Below are positions 8,713-16,569 of a DNA stretch of 64,000 bases, one piece after another. The notes beneath the pieces were generated by a model that was given only the letters and a program-made list of their open reading frames with translations, was not told the DNA's origin and did no database searches. A program made the translations under genes and the position numbers. Source of the stretch: DATEPR01 sp036273855 (GTDB taxonomy: Bacteria; Actinomycetota; Actinomycetes; Mycobacteriales; Pseudonocardiaceae); the NCBI GenBank assembly GCA_036273855.1, contig DASUGU010000068.1:50676-114675 (forward strand). The letters are read 5' to 3'. The stretch's first letter is position 1. Each line of letters opens with the position of its first letter.

Positions 8713-9022
8713 TGGGATGGCGCTGCGAATCAGACCACGGTGACCAGGCGGCCGGTGGGCGCGTAGTCGATCTTCCAGTCGGCGGGGACACCGAGGGCGC
8801 CGCCCGCCGGGCAGCGAATACCGACGCCACCAGGGCAGTACCGGCCCTAACGAGCATTGCCCTATGCAACGTTGCGCAGTACAATGATCCGACCGAGCAA
8901 CGGTCGCGACAAGCATCCTCGGTCAAAGGTCGGGCTTCCGTCATTTGAGGTCGCCGAGGATTCCCGCCACGCCCTGTCGCGTGGGCGTGGCGGGTGCTCG
9001 CGTCGCTCGGTCGACATCCACC
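8713..9022. other. Intergenic region with promoter-like palindrome and possible gene remnant
   Basis: This 310-base gap holds no convincing intact gene. A plus-strand promoter-like pair TTGCCC (8857-8862) and TACAAT (8880-8885) is spaced 17 bases, with a perfect palindrome GCAACGTTGC at 8866-8875 in the spacer. On the minus strand an ATG at 8857 begins a short hydrophobic, signal-like peptide (MLVRAGTALVASVFAA). A different minus frame then encodes a Cys-containing tail (RCPAGG, later DWKIDYAPTGRLVTVV) ending at 8741. Together these look like a small secreted-peptide gene broken by a frameshift. That reading is speculative. Confidence 0.3.
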
Positions 9023-9703
9023 TCAGCGCCTGGCCTGCCGCCAGGCGCGCCTGCGCCGTTCGGTCGCCCTGCGTTGCGCGTCGTTCAGGACTTGGCGTTC
9101 CTGTTCGGGTGTCGCGGTGCCCTGGGCGAAGGCGTACTCGGCCTTGGCCGCTTCCGTGGTCTCCTCGATCCGCCGTTGCGCGGTCTCCTGGTCGGTCGTC
9201 GACTCCTGGGCGAGGGACTCGCCGTGCCACAGCCGTGCCACCGGGTTGTCACCGCCGCGCGCCTGCCGGTAGGGGTTGTCGGCCGGGAGTTGGCCGCTGG
9301 CCCTGCCGTACAGGCCGACGCACTGCAGCGCCAGGCCGACGATCAGGCTGAACACGACGTTGGGCAGGGTGAACGCCAGCACGTTCAGGTTCGGGTGCAC
9401 CAGTGCGATCAGGTTCAGCAGTCCGGACAGGACGAACAGCGCGCCGACCACCACCGACGTCGTGGACGCGGCCCGGCCACCGAGCACGGCAGCGGCCACG
9501 AGTACCGCGCCGACCACGAGCGACATCGTGGACAGCAGGCCGTTGCTGGTCATGCCCACGACGGTCGCGCCGTGCGTGCTGAAGAACCCGGCGCCGCTGA
9601 GCAAACCCAGGATGGCGAACGCCCACAGGATCAACGCCACCACCACGCAGCCGATCCGGTGCACCCAGAAAACCGGGTGCACGCGACGTTGCGCTGTCGT
9701 CAT
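9023..9703 (-). CDS. DUF4383 membrane protein
   Basis: 226-residue integral membrane protein of the DUF4383 family common in actinomycetes. Four hydrophobic helices (about residues 18-38, 57-77, 82-103, 108-130) are followed by a charged cytoplasmic tail rich in Glu, Arg and Ala that probably forms a helix or coiled coil (TTDQETAQRRIEETTEAAK). Function is unknown. The ATG at 9703 faces the acyl-CoA dehydrogenase gene, so the 148-base gap holds divergent promoters. Confidence 0.82.
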   Translation of the reverse strand: MTTAQRRVHPVFWVHRIGCVVVALILWAFAILGLLSGAGFFSTHGATVVGMTSNGLLSTMSLVVGAVLVAAAVLGGRAASTTSVVVGALFVLSGLLNLIALVHPNLNVLAFTLPNVVFSLIVGLALQCVGLYGRASGQLPADNPYRQARGGDNPVARLWHGESLAQESTTDQETAQRRIEETTEAAKAEYAFAQGTATPEQERQVLNDAQRRATERRRRAWRQARR

Positions 9704-9851
9704 GGCTCCGCTCCGTCCCGAATCCGTGACTTCTGTGTCGCCTACCCGGGCGGCTGACGGGCCAAACCCGACCGTGCCGGACCGTGCGGAGTTTGTCCGG
9801 CTCCGTCCTGGGTAGCCCGACTGGCAGAACGGGCGCGAGGAGGTAGCGGCG

Positions 9852-11027
9852 ATGGCCGATCCGCTGATCGGGGACTTCTACCGGTTCGAGGAGCTGCTCT
9901 CCCCGGAGGAGCGGCAGATCCTGGGCCGGGTCAGGAAATTCCTGCGCACCGAGGTGGCGCCGATCGCCAACGACTACTGGGCCCGGGCCGAGTTCCCGAT
10001 GGAGCTGATCAAGGGCTACGCGGACCTCGACATCGCCCGCCTGTCGTACCCGACCGAGGACGAACAGCCGGTGAGCAGCCTGCTCAGCGGCTACCTGGCG
10101 CTGGAGATGGCCCGCACCGACCCGTCGCTGGCCACGTTCTACGGCGTCCACACCGGCCTGGCGATGGGCAGCATCGCCGCGTGCGGGTCCGAGGAGCAGC
10201 GCGAGCGGTGGCTGCCGGCGATGAGCCGGATGGAGCTGATCGGCGCGTTCGCGCTGACCGAGCCGCAGGGCGGGTCGGACGTGGCGGCCGGCCTGCGCAC
10301 CACGGCCCGCCGGGACGGCGACGGCTGGGTGCTCAACGGGGCCAAGCGGTGGATCGGCAACGGCACGTTCGCCGACCTCGTGGTGGTGTGGGCCAGGGAC
10401 GAGGCCGACGACCAGGTCAAGGGATTCGTGGTGGAGCGGGGGACACCCGGCTTCACCACGACCAAGATCGAACACAAGATCGCGTTGCGCACCACGCAGA
10501 ACGCCGACATCACGCTCGTCGACTGCCAGGTGCCCGAGGCGAACCGGCTGCCCGACGCCACCTCCTTCCGCGACACGGCGGTGATCCTGCGCCGGACCCG
10601 CAGCGGTGTGGCGTGGCAGTCGGTTGGCGTGATGCTGGCCGCGTACGAGATCGCGCTGGACTACGCGACGGAACGTGAACAGTTCGGCCGGCCGATCGGG
10701 TCGTTCCAACTCGTGCAGGACCTGCTGGTGCGGATGCTGGGCAACACGACGGCGTCGCTGGGCATGGTGGTGCGGCTGGCGCAGTTGCAGGACGCCGGCA
10801 GCTACCGGGACGAGCATTCCGCGCTGGCCAAGGCCTATTGCACGACGAGGATGCGGGAGGTGGTCGGGTGGGCCAGAGAACTGTTGGCGGGCAACGGAAT
10901 CGTGCTCGACTACGACATCGGCCGGTTCGTCGCCGACGCCGAGGCGCTCTACTCCTACGAGGGAACGCGGGAGATCAACACCCTGATCGTGGGCCGCGCC
11001 ATCACCGGGTTGAGTGCGTTCGTCTGA
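9852..11027 (+). CDS. Acyl-CoA dehydrogenase (glutaryl-CoA dehydrogenase-like)
   Basis: 391-residue FAD-dependent acyl-CoA dehydrogenase. It has the flavin-binding segment ALTEPQGGSDV, the substrate segment LNGAKRWIGNG, and the catalytic base Glu370 in YSYEGTREINTLIVGRAITG, the position used by glutaryl-CoA dehydrogenases and relatives. GGAGGT precedes the ATG. It is monocistronic or linked only to the tiny Pro-rich gene that follows. The context shows no pathway; glutaryl-CoA or a short branched acyl-CoA are both possible substrates. Confidence 0.9.
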   Translation: MADPLIGDFYRFEELLSPEERQILGRVRKFLRTEVAPIANDYWARAEFPMELIKGYADLDIARLSYPTEDEQPVSSLLSGYLALEMARTDPSLATFYGVHTGLAMGSIAACGSEEQRERWLPAMSRMELIGAFALTEPQGGSDVAAGLRTTARRDGDGWVLNGAKRWIGNGTFADLVVVWARDEADDQVKGFVVERGTPGFTTTKIEHKIALRTTQNADITLVDCQVPEANRLPDATSFRDTAVILRRTRSGVAWQSVGVMLAAYEIALDYATEREQFGRPIGSFQLVQDLLVRMLGNTTASLGMVVRLAQLQDAGSYRDEHSALAKAYCTTRMREVVGWARELLAGNGIVLDYDIGRFVADAEALYSYEGTREINTLIVGRAITGLSAFV

Positions 11028-11038
11028 GGAGGATCATC

Positions 11039-11230
11039 ATGCCCGAGCCCGTGCTGACCGCACCGCCCATCCCGCCGGAACCCATACCGGACCCGCCGAT
11101 GCCGGACCCGATCCCGTCGCCCGAGCCGCGGCCGCTGCCACCCGACCCCGAACCGCTGCCACCGGAGCCGGGCCCGGGACCGAGCCAAGCCACGACTCCA
11201 CGGCTGTCCACAGGCACACCGCTGGTGTAG
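11039..11230 (+). CDS. Small proline-rich protein
   Basis: 63-codon frame eleven bases after the acyl-CoA dehydrogenase stop, with a strong ribosome site (GAGGAGGATC) before the ATG. About 40 percent of residues are proline, mostly in PxPxP and PEP runs between residues 8 and 48. There is no signal peptide and no known domain. The ribosome site is the main support; low-complexity GC-rich DNA can also give such a frame by chance. Confidence 0.45.
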   Translation: MPEPVLTAPPIPPEPIPDPPMPDPIPSPEPRPLPPDPEPLPPEPGPGPSQATTPRLSTGTPLV

Positions 11231-11260
11231 GAATCCGGCAGGCGCGGGTAGTCCACCGGC

Positions 11261-11802
11261 ATGACCAACGAACTCCGAGGCCGCACGATCGCGATACTGG
11301 CCACCGACGGGGTGGAGCAGGCCGAACTGGTGGAACCGAGGGCCGCGCTGAGTCGGCGGGCGCCGTGACCCATCTACTGGCCCCGCACGGCGGGCACATC
11401 CAGGCGATGAACGGCGACATCGAGCCGGCGGAGAAGTTCGCTGTGGACAAGGTCGTCGGCGATGCGGTCGCGTCGGAGTACGACGGCCTCGTGCTGCCCG
11501 GTGGGACGACCAACCCGGACCGGCTTCGGATCGACCGCACGGCCGTCGGATTCGTGCAGGCCGTGGTAGGCATGGGCACGCCGGTCGCGGCCATCTGCCA
11601 CGGCCCGTGGACGCTGGTGGAGGCCGATCTGGTCCGCGGCAGGCGGCTCACGTCCTACCCCAGCATCCGCACGGACATCCGCAACGCGGGTGGTCAGGTG
11701 GTGGACGAGCAGGTCGTGCGGGACGACGGCCTGCTCACCAGCCGGAATCCGGGCGACCTGCCGGCGTTCTGTTCGGCCGCCGTCGCGATGTTCGCCGAAT
11801 AG
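11261..11802 (+). pseudogene. DJ-1/PfpI family protein, frameshifted
   Basis: The N-terminal part starts at the ATG at 11261 and reads MTNELRGRTIAILATDGVEQAELVEP, the first strand and nucleotide-fold turn of DJ-1/PfpI proteins. That frame stops at 11366-11368. From about 11350 a neighbouring frame carries the rest of the domain: THLLAPHGGHIQAMN, then the nucleophile elbow AICHGPW with its Cys, and LTSYPSIRTDIRNAGG, ending at 11802. Adding one G after 11350 (CTG GAG TCG) restores a continuous protein of about 180 residues. It is either a recent one-base deletion or a sequencing error. Confidence 0.8.
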
Positions 11803-11824
11803 CCGCCGCGGGTAAGCCTCCGAC

Positions 11825-12013
11825 ATGTGGGGACGACTGAAGCGGCTGCTCACCGGGCGGACCAGGGCACAGGACTCCGGCCGCGAGGCCGATGTGCCGC
11901 ATGACCCGGCGCAGCCCGACCGGAGCACCAGCCACGTCGGCCGGGCCTCCGGCGACGACCGCAGCTACGCGGGCGAGACCGGAGCGGAACGGCGGGCGGA
12001 GGGAAGCCGGTGA
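11825..12013 (+). CDS. Small charged hypothetical protein
   Basis: 62-residue hydrophilic protein with a basic N-terminus (MWGRLKRLLTGRTRAQD) and a disordered Asp/Arg/Ser-rich remainder. Its stop overlaps the GTG of the DUF5313 gene (GTGA at 12010-12013), which supports translation. No known domain is seen. Confidence 0.5.
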   Translation: MWGRLKRLLTGRTRAQDSGREADVPHDPAQPDRSTSHVGRASGDDRSYAGETGAERRAEGSR

Positions 12014-12381
12014 CCGACCGGCCGGATCCGGGCCGGTGGCTGTGGTACACGTACGGCGGCCGCCTGCCCGACCGCTACCGCGCATGGGTGCGGCACGACA
12101 CGACGGGCCCGACCTGGTTGGCCCGGCATCTGGCGCGGGTCGTGGTGCAGGCGCTGCCGGTGCTGGTGGTGGCGTTCGTGGTGCTGTGGCTGGTCACGCC
12201 CGTGCCCGCGTGGGCGATCGCCGGTGTTCTGCTGCTCGGGCTGCTCCTGGGCCTGTGGTTCACGCTGGGCAGCGCGCGGGACCTGGTGCTGGTTCGCCTG
12301 GCCAGGCACGGTTTTCCGCCGGACGTCGTGCCACCACCCACTCGGTTGTTGCCGGAGGACGCCGGCCGTCCCCGGCGGTAA
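12010..12381 (+). CDS. DUF5313 membrane protein
   Basis: 123-residue membrane protein of the DUF5313 family of actinomycetes. The hallmark N-terminus RWLWYTYGGRLPDRYRAWVRHD is followed by two hydrophobic helices (about residues 43-62 and 65-84) and a cytoplasmic tail. Function is unknown. It starts with GTG overlapping the previous stop and is followed by the plasmid-stabilisation-like gene after 25 bases, so these three small genes may be co-transcribed. Confidence 0.8.
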   Translation: MTDRPDPGRWLWYTYGGRLPDRYRAWVRHDTTGPTWLARHLARVVVQALPVLVVAFVVLWLVTPVPAWAIAGVLLLGLLLGLWFTLGSARDLVLVRLARHGFPPDVVPPPTRLLPEDAGRPRR

Positions 12382-12406
12382 GGAACGGATAAAGGGAGGT
12401 TCACCG

Positions 12407-12742
12407 ATGCCGCAGCAGGCGTGGAGCAACAAGCGGGAACGCCAGTACGAGCACATCAAGTCCGGCGCGAAGGAACACGGCGCCAGCGAGGGGCGTGCCG
12501 AGGAGATCGCGGCCCGCACGGTGAACAAGAACCGCGCGCGGTCGGGCGAGTCGAAACAGGCCAGCCGCACCTCGCTGAACGACAAGTCGCCCCAGCAGCG
12601 CGGCGGCCACCGGGCCGGCAAGCGTCTCGGCCCCGGCGGGCCGACCAGGGACCAGCTGTACAACGAGGCCAAGCAGCGCAACATCAAGGGCCGCTCCACG
12701 ATGACCAAGGCGGAACTGGCCCGCGCCCTGGGCCGCTCGTAG
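12407..12742 (+). CDS. Plasmid-stabilisation-like / Rho N-terminal-like protein
   Basis: 111-residue basic protein of a conserved actinobacterial family often annotated as plasmid stabilisation protein. It begins AWSNKRERQYEHIKSG, has EEIAARTVNKNRARSGE in the middle, and ends in a helix-extended-helix (TRDQLYNEAKQRNIKGRSTMTKAELARAL) like the Rho termination factor N-terminal/SAP fold, which may bind nucleic acid. A good AAAGGGAGG site precedes the ATG at 12407. Real function is unknown; the family is usually chromosomal. Confidence 0.8.
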   Translation: MPQQAWSNKRERQYEHIKSGAKEHGASEGRAEEIAARTVNKNRARSGESKQASRTSLNDKSPQQRGGHRAGKRLGPGGPTRDQLYNEAKQRNIKGRSTMTKAELARALGRS

Positions 12743-13330
12743 TCAGCCTGCCAACCCCCGGCGGACCAGTGCCGCCGCCAGCGTCCCCACGTCGTCGGGT
12801 GCGACTCGGGCGGCGAGTCGCTTCGGGTCGGTCGGCAGGCCGAGGTCGGCCGCGGTCCGCAACGCGCGGTCGTCGAAGTAGGGCCGCAGTTCCGGCCAGA
12901 CCACCTGCACCTCACGGCAGAAGATGTGCGCGCCGGTCGGGCCGATGCGCCGGAACTCGGTCAGCGACCGCCGCAGCGCCGGTACGTCCGCCCGCATCCG
13001 GCGCAGGTCGCCGTGGTGGACGTCCAGCACGCGCTGCGCACCCTCGCCGAGACTGGTGGCCGTGCTCTCGTCGTAGCGCACGTAATGCGCCCGGCCCAGG
13101 GCGTCGACCCGTTGCTGCCACGTCGAATCCGCCATCTTCCTCGGCGTCCGCCAGCCCGCCCGGAACAGTTCGCGGGCCGCGGCCACGGCGATGTCCGCCT
13201 TGATGCGGACCGACAACAGGGTCGTCAGCACCAGCAATTGGTAGAGCGGGGCGGGCTGGTCGCGCAGCCGGATGCCCGCCTCGACGGCGTAGGTCGTGCC
13301 GTAGCGGCGGAGGAGTTCGTCGATCGTCAT
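12743..13330 (-). CDS. HhH-GPD base-excision repair-like protein
   Basis: 195-residue protein resembling the HhH-GPD (endonuclease III) superfamily. The helical N-domain contains LYQLLVLTTLLSVRIKADIAVAAARELF; the hairpin region reads FRRIGPTGAHIFCREVQVVWPELRPYFD, matching the HhH and the following Asp segment. The C-terminal four-Cys iron-sulfur cluster is absent. It would act in DNA base excision or be a diverged relative. Its ATG overlaps the F420 oxidoreductase stop by four bases, so both form one minus-strand operon. Confidence 0.75.
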   Translation of the reverse strand: MTIDELLRRYGTTYAVEAGIRLRDQPAPLYQLLVLTTLLSVRIKADIAVAAARELFRAGWRTPRKMADSTWQQRVDALGRAHYVRYDESTATSLGEGAQRVLDVHHGDLRRMRADVPALRRSLTEFRRIGPTGAHIFCREVQVVWPELRPYFDDRALRTAADLGLPTDPKRLAARVAPDDVGTLAAALVRRGLAG

Positions 13331-14298
13331 CGGATCGCGCGCAGTGCGGGCAGGAGTTCCCGTTCCGCGAAGGTGAAGAAGTCCCGCTGGTGGTCGCCGC
13401 CGATCTGGACCAGCGCGATGTCGGTGAAACCGGCCTTGCCGAACTGTTCGACGGCCGACACGATCCCCTCCGGATCTGGACCGCACGGGATGCGCGCCGC
13501 GACGTCCTCCGGCGTGACGAACCGGGTGGCCGCCGCGAACGCGTCCGGGCCGGGCAGTTCCGCGTTCACCTTCCAGCCGCCGGCGAACCAGCGGTACTGG
13601 TCGTGGGCCCGCCGCACGGCCTCGGCCCGGTCGACGTCCCAGCAGATCGGTAGCTGCGCGATCTTGCGCTGGTCCGACTCGACCGACAGCGAGTCCCACA
13701 TCCGCACCAGGTCGGCGTCCGGATCGACCGCGATCATCGCGTCCGACCGGGGTGCGGCCACCTCGATCGACTGCCGCCCGGACACGGCGGTGGCGATCGG
13801 CACCCTGCGTTCGGGCAGATCCCACAGCTTGGCCGAGTCGACCGTGAAGTGCTTGCCCCGGTAGTTGACGTGGCCGCCGTCGAACAGCTCACCGATGATC
13901 GTCAGTGCCTCGACCAGCATCTCGTGCCGCACGTTGACCGGTGGCCAGCCGGTGCCGATGATGTGCTCGTTCAGGTTCTCCCCGGCGCCCAGGCCCAGCG
14001 TGAACCGGCCGTCGGACAGCAGTTGCACCGTCGCCGCCTGCTGCGCCACGACGGCCGGGTGGTAGCGCCGGATCGGGCAGGTCACGTAGGTCATCAGGTC
14101 CACCCGGTCGGTGACCTGGGCCACCGCGCCGAGCACGCTCCAGGCGTACGGGGCGTGGCCCTGACCGGCCAGCCACGGCGAATAGTGGTCGCTGATCACC
14201 TCGAAGTCGAACCCGGCGGCCTCCGCCGCCGCCGCGTGCTCGACCAGGGCGCGCGGACCGGCCTGTTCGGTCATCAACGTGTAGCCGAAACCCGTCAT
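13327..14298 (-). CDS. LLM-class F420-dependent oxidoreductase
   Basis: 323-residue luciferase-like TIM-barrel oxidoreductase of the F420-dependent group. Typical features are GFGYTLMTEQ at the N-terminus, AAEAAGFDFEVISDHYSPW, the RYHPAVVAQQAATV segment, and GRFTLGLGAGENLNEHIIG, which forms the deazaflavin pocket. It would transfer hydride between reduced F420 and an unknown substrate, as in F420-dependent glucose-6-phosphate dehydrogenase relatives. The ATG at 14298 was chosen because the family starts with the first beta strand there; an upstream in-frame GTG adds 17 unrelated residues. Confidence 0.9.
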   Translation of the reverse strand: MTGFGYTLMTEQAGPRALVEHAAAAEAAGFDFEVISDHYSPWLAGQGHAPYAWSVLGAVAQVTDRVDLMTYVTCPIRRYHPAVVAQQAATVQLLSDGRFTLGLGAGENLNEHIIGTGWPPVNVRHEMLVEALTIIGELFDGGHVNYRGKHFTVDSAKLWDLPERRVPIATAVSGRQSIEVAAPRSDAMIAVDPDADLVRMWDSLSVESDQRKIAQLPICWDVDRAEAVRRAHDQYRWFAGGWKVNAELPGPDAFAAATRFVTPEDVAARIPCGPDPEGIVSAVEQFGKAGFTDIALVQIGGDHQRDFFTFAERELLPALRAIR

Positions 14299-14441
14299 GT
14301 CGTGGGACTGCCCGACGCGGCGCGGGGACAAACGGCGGGCGGTGGTCAACCGATCGGTGGATGGGTCAGCCGGTGGGTTCAGCCCTGGCCTGGCTGATCG
14401 GGCGATGTCGGGGTGGGGGCCGCGTTGCGAAGCTCATCGGC

Positions 14442-14867
14442 ATGGACACAGCGACTCGGATGACCTCGACCGGACAGACTCGGACCCAGATGGCGCTGCG
14501 GGGCGTCAGGGCGCTCGTCGGCGCCTACCTGACGATCAGCGTGCTCACCATGGCGGCGATCGTGCTGATGCGGCACGACGCGACCGCCGTCAACAGCGCG
14601 GTGTGGATCCGCGGCACCGCCGTGGTGGCCAGCGCGCTGCTGACCACCCTGTTCGCCGCTCGCGCGGCGGGCGGGTCGCGGCGGGCGTACCTTCGGCTGC
14701 GCATCATCTCCACCGTCATGGTGGTGGTGATCGCCCTGATCATCGGCCTGCCCGGCCCGTTCCCACTGTGGCTGAAGATCGAACAGGGCATGTGCGGGCT
14801 GCTGTTGCTCGGCGTGGCCGTGCAGGTCAACGGCCCTCGGCTGCGGGCGCTGTTCGCCACCAGGTGA
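14442..14867 (+). CDS. Four-helix membrane protein
   Basis: 141 residues with four hydrophobic segments (about residues 20-40, 52-70, 82-103, 108-126), typical of uncharacterised actinobacterial membrane proteins. No catalytic motif is seen. The ATG at 14442 was preferred to one at 14361, which would add a low-complexity leader. It diverges from the F420 oxidoreductase gene. Confidence 0.65.
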   Translation: MDTATRMTSTGQTRTQMALRGVRALVGAYLTISVLTMAAIVLMRHDATAVNSAVWIRGTAVVASALLTTLFAARAAGGSRRAYLRLRIISTVMVVVIALIIGLPGPFPLWLKIEQGMCGLLLLGVAVQVNGPRLRALFATR

Positions 14868-14970
14868 CGGGGGGCGGTCGGGACCAAATCGCGGCCGGCG
14901 TGCGTTGCACAGGGTGGCGCGCGAGCGCCGGCCGCGGCCTCCGGACGAGGCCTCGACAAGGTAGGGACGG

Positions 14971-15492
14971 ATGACGACCAACCAGGAATACGAGAAGGCG
15001 ATCCTGGCGGGCGGCTGCTTCTGGGGTGTCCAGGAGTTGGTTCGCCGGCAGCCGGGCGTGGTGTCGACCAGGGTCGGCTACACCGGTGGCGACGTGCCCA
15101 ACGCCACGTACCGCAACCACGGTACCCACGCGGAGGCCCTGGAGATCATCTTCGACCCCGGCAAGACCTCGTACCGCGACCTGCTGGAGTTCTTCTTCCA
15201 GATCCACGACCCGAGCACCCGCAACCGGCAGGGCAACGACGTCGGGGCCAGCTACCGGTCGGCCATCTTCTACACCGACGACCGGCAGAAGGCGGTCGCC
15301 GAGGACACGATCGCGGACGTGGACGCGTCCGGGTTGTGGCCGGGCAAGGTGGTCACCGAGGTAACGCCGGCCGGCCCGTTCTGGGAGGCCGAACCGGAGC
15401 ACCAGGACTACCTGCAGCACTTCCCGAACGGCTACACGTGCCACTACGTGCGCCCGGGCTGGAAGCTGCCGCACCGCCAGGCGACCAGCTGA
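14971..15492 (+). CDS. msrA: Peptide-methionine (S)-S-oxide reductase
   Basis: 173-residue MsrA. The catalytic Cys16 lies in AGGCFWGVQE, and VGYTGGDVPNATYRNHGTHAEALEI is the family signature. It repairs methionine-S-sulfoxide in proteins with thioredoxin as reductant. Length fits the family and there is no export signal. It is followed closely by a palindromic promoter driving a small HTH gene. Confidence 0.96.
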   Translation: MTTNQEYEKAILAGGCFWGVQELVRRQPGVVSTRVGYTGGDVPNATYRNHGTHAEALEIIFDPGKTSYRDLLEFFFQIHDPSTRNRQGNDVGASYRSAIFYTDDRQKAVAEDTIADVDASGLWPGKVVTEVTPAGPFWEAEPEHQDYLQHFPNGYTCHYVRPGWKLPHRQATS

Positions 15493-15498
15493 CCGAAC

Positions 15499-15536
15499 TG
15501 ACAACCCCCTGTTGACATGACAACAGGGGGTTGTCA
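15499..15536. repeat. Perfect 16-bp inverted repeat overlapping a promoter
   Basis: Left arm 15499-15514 (TGACAACCCCCTGTTG) and right arm 15521-15536 are exact reverse complements, separated by six bases. The arms span the -35 element and reach the -10 element of the promoter for the small HTH gene at 15548. An operator, probably autoregulatory, is the most likely role. It also lies seven bases after the msrA stop, so the transcript could form a strong hairpin and end there, although no T-run follows. Confidence 0.85.
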
Positions 15537-15540
15537 TACT
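15512..15540 (+). promoter_or_regulatory. Strong sigma-70-type promoter of the small HTH gene
   Basis: Consensus -35 TTGACA (15512-15517) and -10 CATACT (15535-15540) are separated by exactly 17 bases. Seven bases after the -10 comes the ATG at 15548, with no ribosome site between, so the transcript is predicted to be leaderless. Confidence 0.75.
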
Positions 15541-15547
15541 TCGTGGC

Positions 15548-15772
15548 ATGGGCAAGGAATTCCAATCCACCGAGCACTTCGAACTGCTGGCTCGATTGAA
15601 GGACGTCCGGGCCGCCGCTCTGGAGCACCACCGGATCGCCGTGCGGCTGGCCCGCGAACGGCGTGAGGTGATCGACGAGTTGCTGGCCGAAGGCTTCTCG
15701 CAGGCCGATCTGGCCAGGGAGCTGGGCGTGACCCGGCAGGCGATCCAGAAGATGGTCGCCGCCGGCCGGTAA
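15548..15772 (+). CDS. Small HTH DNA-binding protein
   Basis: 74 residues. An N-terminal amphipathic helix (ELLARLKDVRAAALEHH) is followed by a helix-turn-helix at about residues 49-72 (GFSQADLARELGVTRQAIQKMVAAG). It probably acts as a dimeric repressor. The gene has its own strong promoter within a perfect inverted repeat, which suggests autoregulation; the transcript would be leaderless. Targets beyond its own gene are not visible, although msrA just upstream and the dienelactone hydrolase just downstream are candidates. Confidence 0.8.
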   Translation: MGKEFQSTEHFELLARLKDVRAAALEHHRIAVRLARERREVIDELLAEGFSQADLARELGVTRQAIQKMVAAGR

Positions 15773-15794
15773 TGGAATTGATACGCCGGAATGC

Positions 15795-15823
15795 TTTCCA
15801 AGAATACTATTCTGTGCTAATAT
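15795..15823 (+). promoter_or_regulatory. Promoter of dienelactone hydrolase gene with a 13-bp palindrome
   Basis: In an unusually AT-rich stretch, TTTCCA (15795-15800) and TAATAT (15818-15823) are 17 bases apart. The spacer contains the perfect 6-1-6 palindrome AGAATACTATTCT (15801-15813), well placed for a repressor. The hydrolase ATG is at 15852. Confidence 0.55.
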
Positions 15824-15851
15824 AAGCGAAACTCCCGCTATTGTTCGTGCC

Positions 15852-16562
15852 ATGGCGGCTACCCGCGTTGTGTCCTATCGCGACCTCGATACCCCGCTGA
15901 CCGGAGAGTTCTACCGGCACGACGAGCGGGTCCGGCCGGGAATCCTGGTGATCCACGGCGGCGCCGGTCTGGACGACCACGCTCGCCAGCAGGCCCGCCG
16001 CTACGCGGCACTCGGCTACCACGTCCTGGCCTGCGACATGTACGGCGACGGCGTGGCCGGTGACCGGGAACGGGTCGTGGCCTGCGTGACGGGGCTGCGC
16101 GACGATCCCGCGTCGTTGGTCCGTCGAGGACAGGCCGGGCTCACCGCGTTGGCCGACCGCCCGGAGGTCGAGGGCGCGCTGGCCGTGGTCGGCTTCTGTT
16201 TCGGTGGCATGGCGGCACTCGCGCTGGCCCGGGCCGGTGCCGCCGTCGCGGGCGTGGTGAGCATGCACGGCAGTCTCGCCACCAGCGCGCCGGCCGGACC
16301 GGGTGCGGTCACGGCGAAGGTGCTCGTCTGCCACGGCGCCCTCGATCCGCACGTTCCGATGACCGATGTCACCGCGTTCGTCGACGAGATGATCCAGGCG
16401 GGCGCAGACTGGCAACTGGCCGTGTACGGCAACGCCATGCACGGCTTCACCCACGATGGCGCGCCGCCGATGCCGGGTGTCGCCCACGAACCGCTGGCCG
16501 ACCGGCGGTCCTTCGCCACCGCCAGTTCGTTTCTGGCCGAGCAACTCCGGCACCACGTATGA
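15852..16562 (+). CDS. Dienelactone hydrolase family protein
   Basis: 236-residue alpha/beta hydrolase of the dienelactone hydrolase family. The nucleophile is Cys116 in GFCFGGMA rather than Ser; the acid is Asp in HGALDPHVP, and the His is in MHGFTH. Such enzymes hydrolyse dienelactones or small esters in the cytoplasm. No aromatic-degradation genes adjoin, so the substrate is unknown. The stop precedes the AraC gene by seven bases, so the two are probably one transcript. Confidence 0.9.
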   Translation: MAATRVVSYRDLDTPLTGEFYRHDERVRPGILVIHGGAGLDDHARQQARRYAALGYHVLACDMYGDGVAGDRERVVACVTGLRDDPASLVRRGQAGLTALADRPEVEGALAVVGFCFGGMAALALARAGAAVAGVVSMHGSLATSAPAGPGAVTAKVLVCHGALDPHVPMTDVTAFVDEMIQAGADWQLAVYGNAMHGFTHDGAPPMPGVAHEPLADRRSFATASSFLAEQLRHHV

Positions 16563-16569
16563 TTCCGCC

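Noticed and set aside
12407..12742. Plasmid maintenance function for the stabilisation-like protein
   Set aside because: No replication, partition or toxin gene is near and the family is widespread on chromosomes; the name is historical.
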